Assembly: GCF_013449375.1 (NCBI RefSeq)
Contig: NZ_JACDRR010000006.1
Coordinates: 1-64,000 of the forward strand
DNA length: 64,000 bases
Origin: Pectobacterium sp. CFBP8739
GTDB lineage: Bacteria; Pseudomonadota; Gammaproteobacteria; Enterobacterales; Enterobacteriaceae
Direction: 5' to 3'
Made by a program: the position numbers and the translations under genes. Under the pieces are notes generated by a model. It made no database searches. It saw only the letters and a program-made list of their open reading frames with translations, and was not told the origin of the DNA. Shown piece by piece: positions 61,439 through 64,000 of this stretch (positions are counted from its first letter, which is position 1; the number at the start of each line of letters is the position of its first letter).

Positions 61439-62257
61439 TTATTCCTGTTTTGCCGGATGCTCACTTAACCAGTTAGCCAATCGGCAATATTGCTCAACGG
61501 ATACATTCTCTGCGCGGCTGGTGGCATCGATCCCCAGTTCAGCGAGCACGTCTGGGGTGAACAGATTGCCCAGACTGTTACGCAGTGTCTTACGGCGCTG
61601 GTTAAATGCTTCCGTCGTGATGCGGCTTAGCACGCGAATGTCGCTGACCGGGTAAGGGATCTCGGCATGAGGCACGAGTCGCACTACGGCGGAATCAACT
61701 TTAGGTGCGGGCTTGAACGCCTCCGGCGGCACTTCAAGCACCGGAATCACCTGACAATAATACTGAGCCATGACGCTCAGGCGTCCGAAAGCTTTGCTGT
61801 TCGGCCCAGCGACCAAACGGTTAACCACTTCTTTCTGCAACATAAAGTGCATGTCGCGGATAGATTGAGTATAGCTGAACAGGTGGAACATCAGCGGTGT
61901 GGAAATATTATACGGTAGGTTGCCAAAAACGCGCAGCGGTTGGCCGGCTTGCTCAGCGAGCGCGGCGAAATCGATCGTCATGGCATCTTGCTGAATGATT
62001 GTCAGCTTATCTTTCAGCGTCGGATGTGTTTCCAACCGCGCAGCCAGATCCCTGTCCAGCTCAATAACGGTGAAACGATCCATCCGTTCACCGACAGGCG
62101 CGGTCAGTGCACCGAGGCCGGGACCGATCTCTACGACTGCCTGTCCTGGCTGGGGGTGAATAGCCGAGACGATACTATCGATCACGAAGTGATCGTTTAA
62201 AAAGTTTTGCCCAAAACGTTTACGGGCGAAGTGACCTTGGTGTACGCGATTATTCAT
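61439..62257 (-). CDS. rsmA: 16S rRNA dimethyladenosine transferase RsmA (KsgA)
   Basis: RsmA dimethylates the two adjacent adenosines near the 3' end of 16S rRNA (A1518, A1519), a late 30S maturation checkpoint; loss gives kasugamycin resistance. The 272-aa product (E. coli 273) has [16 protein letters not shown] near the start, the SAM-binding motif [11 protein letters not shown] (about 42-52), and the catalytic NLPYNIS (about 113-119). It overlaps the pdxA 3' end by 8 bp, so the two are translationally linked. Confidence 0.98.
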   Translation of the reverse strand: MNNRVHQGHFARKRFGQNFLNDHFVIDSIVSAIHPQPGQAVVEIGPGLGALTAPVGERMDRFTVIELDRDLAARLETHPTLKDKLTIIQQDAMTIDFAALAEQAGQPLRVFGNLPYNISTPLMFHLFSYTQSIRDMHFMLQKEVVNRLVAGPNSKAFGRLSVMAQYYCQVIPVLEVPPEAFKPAPKVDSAVVRLVPHAEIPYPVSDIRVLSRITTEAFNQRRKTLRNSLGNLFTPDVLAELGIDATSRAENVSVEQYCRLANWLSEHPAKQE

Positions 62258-63251
62258 TACTGTGTTTTATCATTTTAATGGCAAGATTTAATGCCGTGAT
62301 GAAGCTGCCGGGGTCGGCACTGCCCGTTGCGGCCAGCTCAAGCGCTGTACCGTGGTCAACAGATGTGCGGATAAAAGGTAACCCCAGCGTGATATTAACG
62401 GCGCGCCCGAAACCCTGATATTTCAGAACCGGGAGCCCTTGATCGTGGTACATCGCCAACACGGCGTCAGCGTGTTGCAGATATTTGGGTTGGAAAAGCG
62501 TGTCGGCAGGGAGTGGCCCAACCAGCGTGATGCCTTGTTGCCGAAGTTCGTCCAGTGCAGGGGTAATCACATCCAGCTCTTCACGGCCCATATGGCCGCC
62601 TTCACCGGCATGAGGATTTAATCCACAAACATAAATCTGTGGTTGAACGATGCCGAATTTTGTCTGCAAATCATGGTGCAAAATTGTGATGACTTCGTGC
62701 AGGCTCTGACGGGTGATGGCCGCAGAAACGGCGGCAAGCGGCAGATGCGTAGTAGCTAAGGCAACACGCAGTTCTTCCGTCGCCAGCATCATAACAACAC
62801 GGTCACAGCCGCTGCGCTCGGCGAAAAATTCAGTGTGTCCGCTGAACGGGACGCCGGCATCGTTGATAATGCCTTTATGTACTGGGCCAGTAATCAGCGC
62901 GGCGAATTCGCCGTTCAGACAGCCATCGCAAGCACGAGCCAATGTCTCAACGACATAAGCGCTGTTAGCGACATTCAATTGGCTAGCAATGACGGTTGCC
63001 GATGTGGCGATCGGCAGGATAGTGAGGCTACCTGCCTGCTGTGGCTGTGCGGGCTGGCCGGGTTGATAGTCGTGCAATGTCAGCGGCATAGATAGCTGCA
63101 ATGCGCGAGTTAATAACAGGTCAGGATCCGCACAGATGACCAGCTCCACAGGCCAGGCCTGCTGAGCCAGAGCAATCACCAGATCGGGGCCAATCCCAGC
63201 GGGTTCGCCGGGGGTGATCACAACGCGTGGTGTATTGCTCTCAGTCTGCAT
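62250..63251 (-). CDS. pdxA: 4-hydroxythreonine-4-phosphate dehydrogenase
   Basis: PdxA oxidises 4-phosphohydroxy-L-threonine in pyridoxal phosphate synthesis. From ATG 63251 the product is 333 aa (E. coli 329) with [20 protein letters not shown], the metal-binding His in [10 protein letters not shown] and HAGEGGHMG, and [23 protein letters not shown] three codons earlier is possible but weak. No good ribosome site is seen: the region just upstream is a 16-bp tandem triplication that starts at the surA stop, so initiation may depend on coupling. Confidence 0.96.
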   Translation of the reverse strand: MQTESNTPRVVITPGEPAGIGPDLVIALAQQAWPVELVICADPDLLLTRALQLSMPLTLHDYQPGQPAQPQQAGSLTILPIATSATVIASQLNVANSAYVVETLARACDGCLNGEFAALITGPVHKGIINDAGVPFSGHTEFFAERSGCDRVVMMLATEELRVALATTHLPLAAVSAAITRQSLHEVITILHHDLQTKFGIVQPQIYVCGLNPHAGEGGHMGREELDVITPALDELRQQGITLVGPLPADTLFQPKYLQHADAVLAMYHDQGLPVLKYQGFGRAVNITLGLPFIRTSVDHGTALELAATGSADPGSFITALNLAIKMIKHSNE

Positions 63252-63252
63252 G

Positions 63253-63300
63253 AGTTTCAATCAGCATTAGTTTCAATCAGCATTAGTTTCAATCAGCATT
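63253..63300 (-). repeat. Three perfect 16-bp tandem repeats at the surA-pdxA junction
   Basis: AGTTTCAATCAGCATT (plus strand) occurs three times head to tail (63253-63268, 63269-63284, 63285-63300). It fills the gap between the surA stop and the pdxA start. On the coding strand each copy contains an ATG with an eight-codon reading frame. Confidence 0.95.
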
Positions 63301-64000
63301 AGTTAGTGGCGCCATTAATCACTTTGACATACGCCGATGCACGCTGTTCCTGCATCCAGGTTTGTGCTTCTTCGGCGAATTTACGGTTAAAGATCATACG
63401 GTAAGCCTGTTCTTTTTGTGCCGCGTCGGTTTTATCCACCTGACGGGTATCCAGCAACTGAATCAGATGCCAGCCAAAAGAGGAATGAATAGGCTGACTG
63501 ATTTCGCCTTTCTTCAGTTTCAACAACGCATCGCGGAAGGCCGGATCGTACATATCTGGAGAAGCCCAGCCAAGATCGCCGCCCTGATTCGCTGAACCCG
63601 GATCCTGAGAAAGCAGTTTGGCTTGTGCGGCGAAATCGGTGCTGCCGTTTTTGATCTGCTGTGCCACGTCGGCCAGTTTGGCTTGCGCCTGACTGTCCGT
63701 CATGACGACGGAAGGCTTGATCAGAATATGGCGAGCATGGGTTTCGGTTACCGATATGCTTTTGTTACCGCCGCGAATATCGTTCACTTTCAGAATGTGG
63801 AAACCTACGCCGGAACGGATCGGACCGACAATTTGGCCTTTCTGCGCCTGAGTTAAGCGCTCGGCAAACAGCGTTGGGATCTCTTGCAATTTACCCCAAC
63901 CCATCTGGCCGCCTTTCAGCGCCTGAGAGTCAGCCGAATAGGTGATGGCCAACTTACCAAAATCTGCGCCTTCACTGATTTGTTTCACTAGCGACGTTGC
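63299..64000 (-). CDS. surA: Periplasmic chaperone / peptidyl-prolyl isomerase SurA (C-terminal part)
   Basis: SurA escorts outer-membrane proteins through the periplasm. The window holds the last 233 codons; the N-terminus, signal peptide and much of the chaperone core lie to the right. Two parvulin-like domains are visible: [18 protein letters not shown] to [15 protein letters not shown], and [18 protein letters not shown] to [15 protein letters not shown], followed by the C-terminal segment ending in [10 protein letters not shown]. It heads the minus-strand run surA-pdxA-rsmA-apaG-apaH within this window, as in E. coli. Confidence 0.97.
   Translation of the reverse strand, partial: ATSLVKQISEGADFGKLAITYSADSQALKGGQMGWGKLQEIPTLFAERLTQAQKGQIVGPIRSGVGFHILKVNDIRGGNKSISVTETHARHILIKPSVVMTDSQAQAKLADVAQQIKNGSTDFAAQAKLLSQDPGSANQGGDLGWASPDMYDPAFRDALLKLKKGEISQPIHSSFGWHLIQLLDTRQVDKTDAAQKEQAYRMIFNRKFAEEAQTWMQEQRASAYVKVINGATN

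Overview
The window reads as enterobacterial chromosome. Many products are near-identical in length and motif to their E. coli counterparts (RpiA, SerA, EttA, TrpR, ThrABC, DnaK, CarAB), and much of the gene order follows the 0-minute region of E. coli: trpR-yjjX-gpmB-rob-creA-arcA-lasT-thrLABC-yaaA-talB-mog-satP-dnaKJ-nhaAR-rpsT-ribF-ileS-lspA-fkpB-ispH-dapB-carAB-folA-apaHG-rsmA-pdxA-surA. Protein detail, accessory content and the absence of some E. coli neighbours suggest a Pectobacterium-like soft-rot enterobacterium. That genus call is inference from recall, not a computed match.

Region 1 (1-9111, all minus strand) is accessory. A three-gene operon with 4-bp overlaps encodes a soluble HlyD-type adaptor, a GAF-like/HlyD membrane protein, and a PqqD-like/M50 metalloprotease/HlyD fusion. 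Downstream on the same strand lie a secreted tail-collar protein and a giant Ser/Thr-rich surface protein that runs off the left edge. The giant protein has a LEPR-like N-terminal motif, a DUF4347 domain and Ig/cadherin-like repeats. This looks like a dedicated export or processing system for the giant protein, and it is the least understood part of the window.

Region 2 (9409-25128) is mostly housekeeping: rpiA, serA, a zinc-type alcohol dehydrogenase divergent from a LysR regulator, an NWETF-tailed chemoreceptor, ettA, slt, trpR with its palindromic operator, yjjX, gpmB, rob, creA, arcA and lasT. Region 3 (25269-32711) holds the thr operon with its leader peptide and attenuator, then yaaA and talB. 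Region 4 (32744-36983) carries a membrane diguanylate cyclase and an MHS-type transporter interleaved with mog and satP. Region 5 (37227-49472) holds dnaKJ behind a sigma-32 promoter, nhaAR, rpsT with a TTG start, and the ribF-ileS-lspA-fkpB-ispH operon. Region 6 (49560-64000) holds dapB, carAB with PurR and ArgR sites, a LysE-family exporter, yjjP/yjjB, folA, a LysR/YdcZ-type pair, and the surA-pdxA-rsmA-apaG-apaH operon on the minus strand. surA runs off the right edge.

No rRNA, tRNA, CRISPR array, complete insertion sequence or prophage was seen. Short tandem repeats occur upstream of talB and at the surA-pdxA junction. Positions were read by eye from the sequence; family names rest on recognised motifs and remembered homologues, not on searches.
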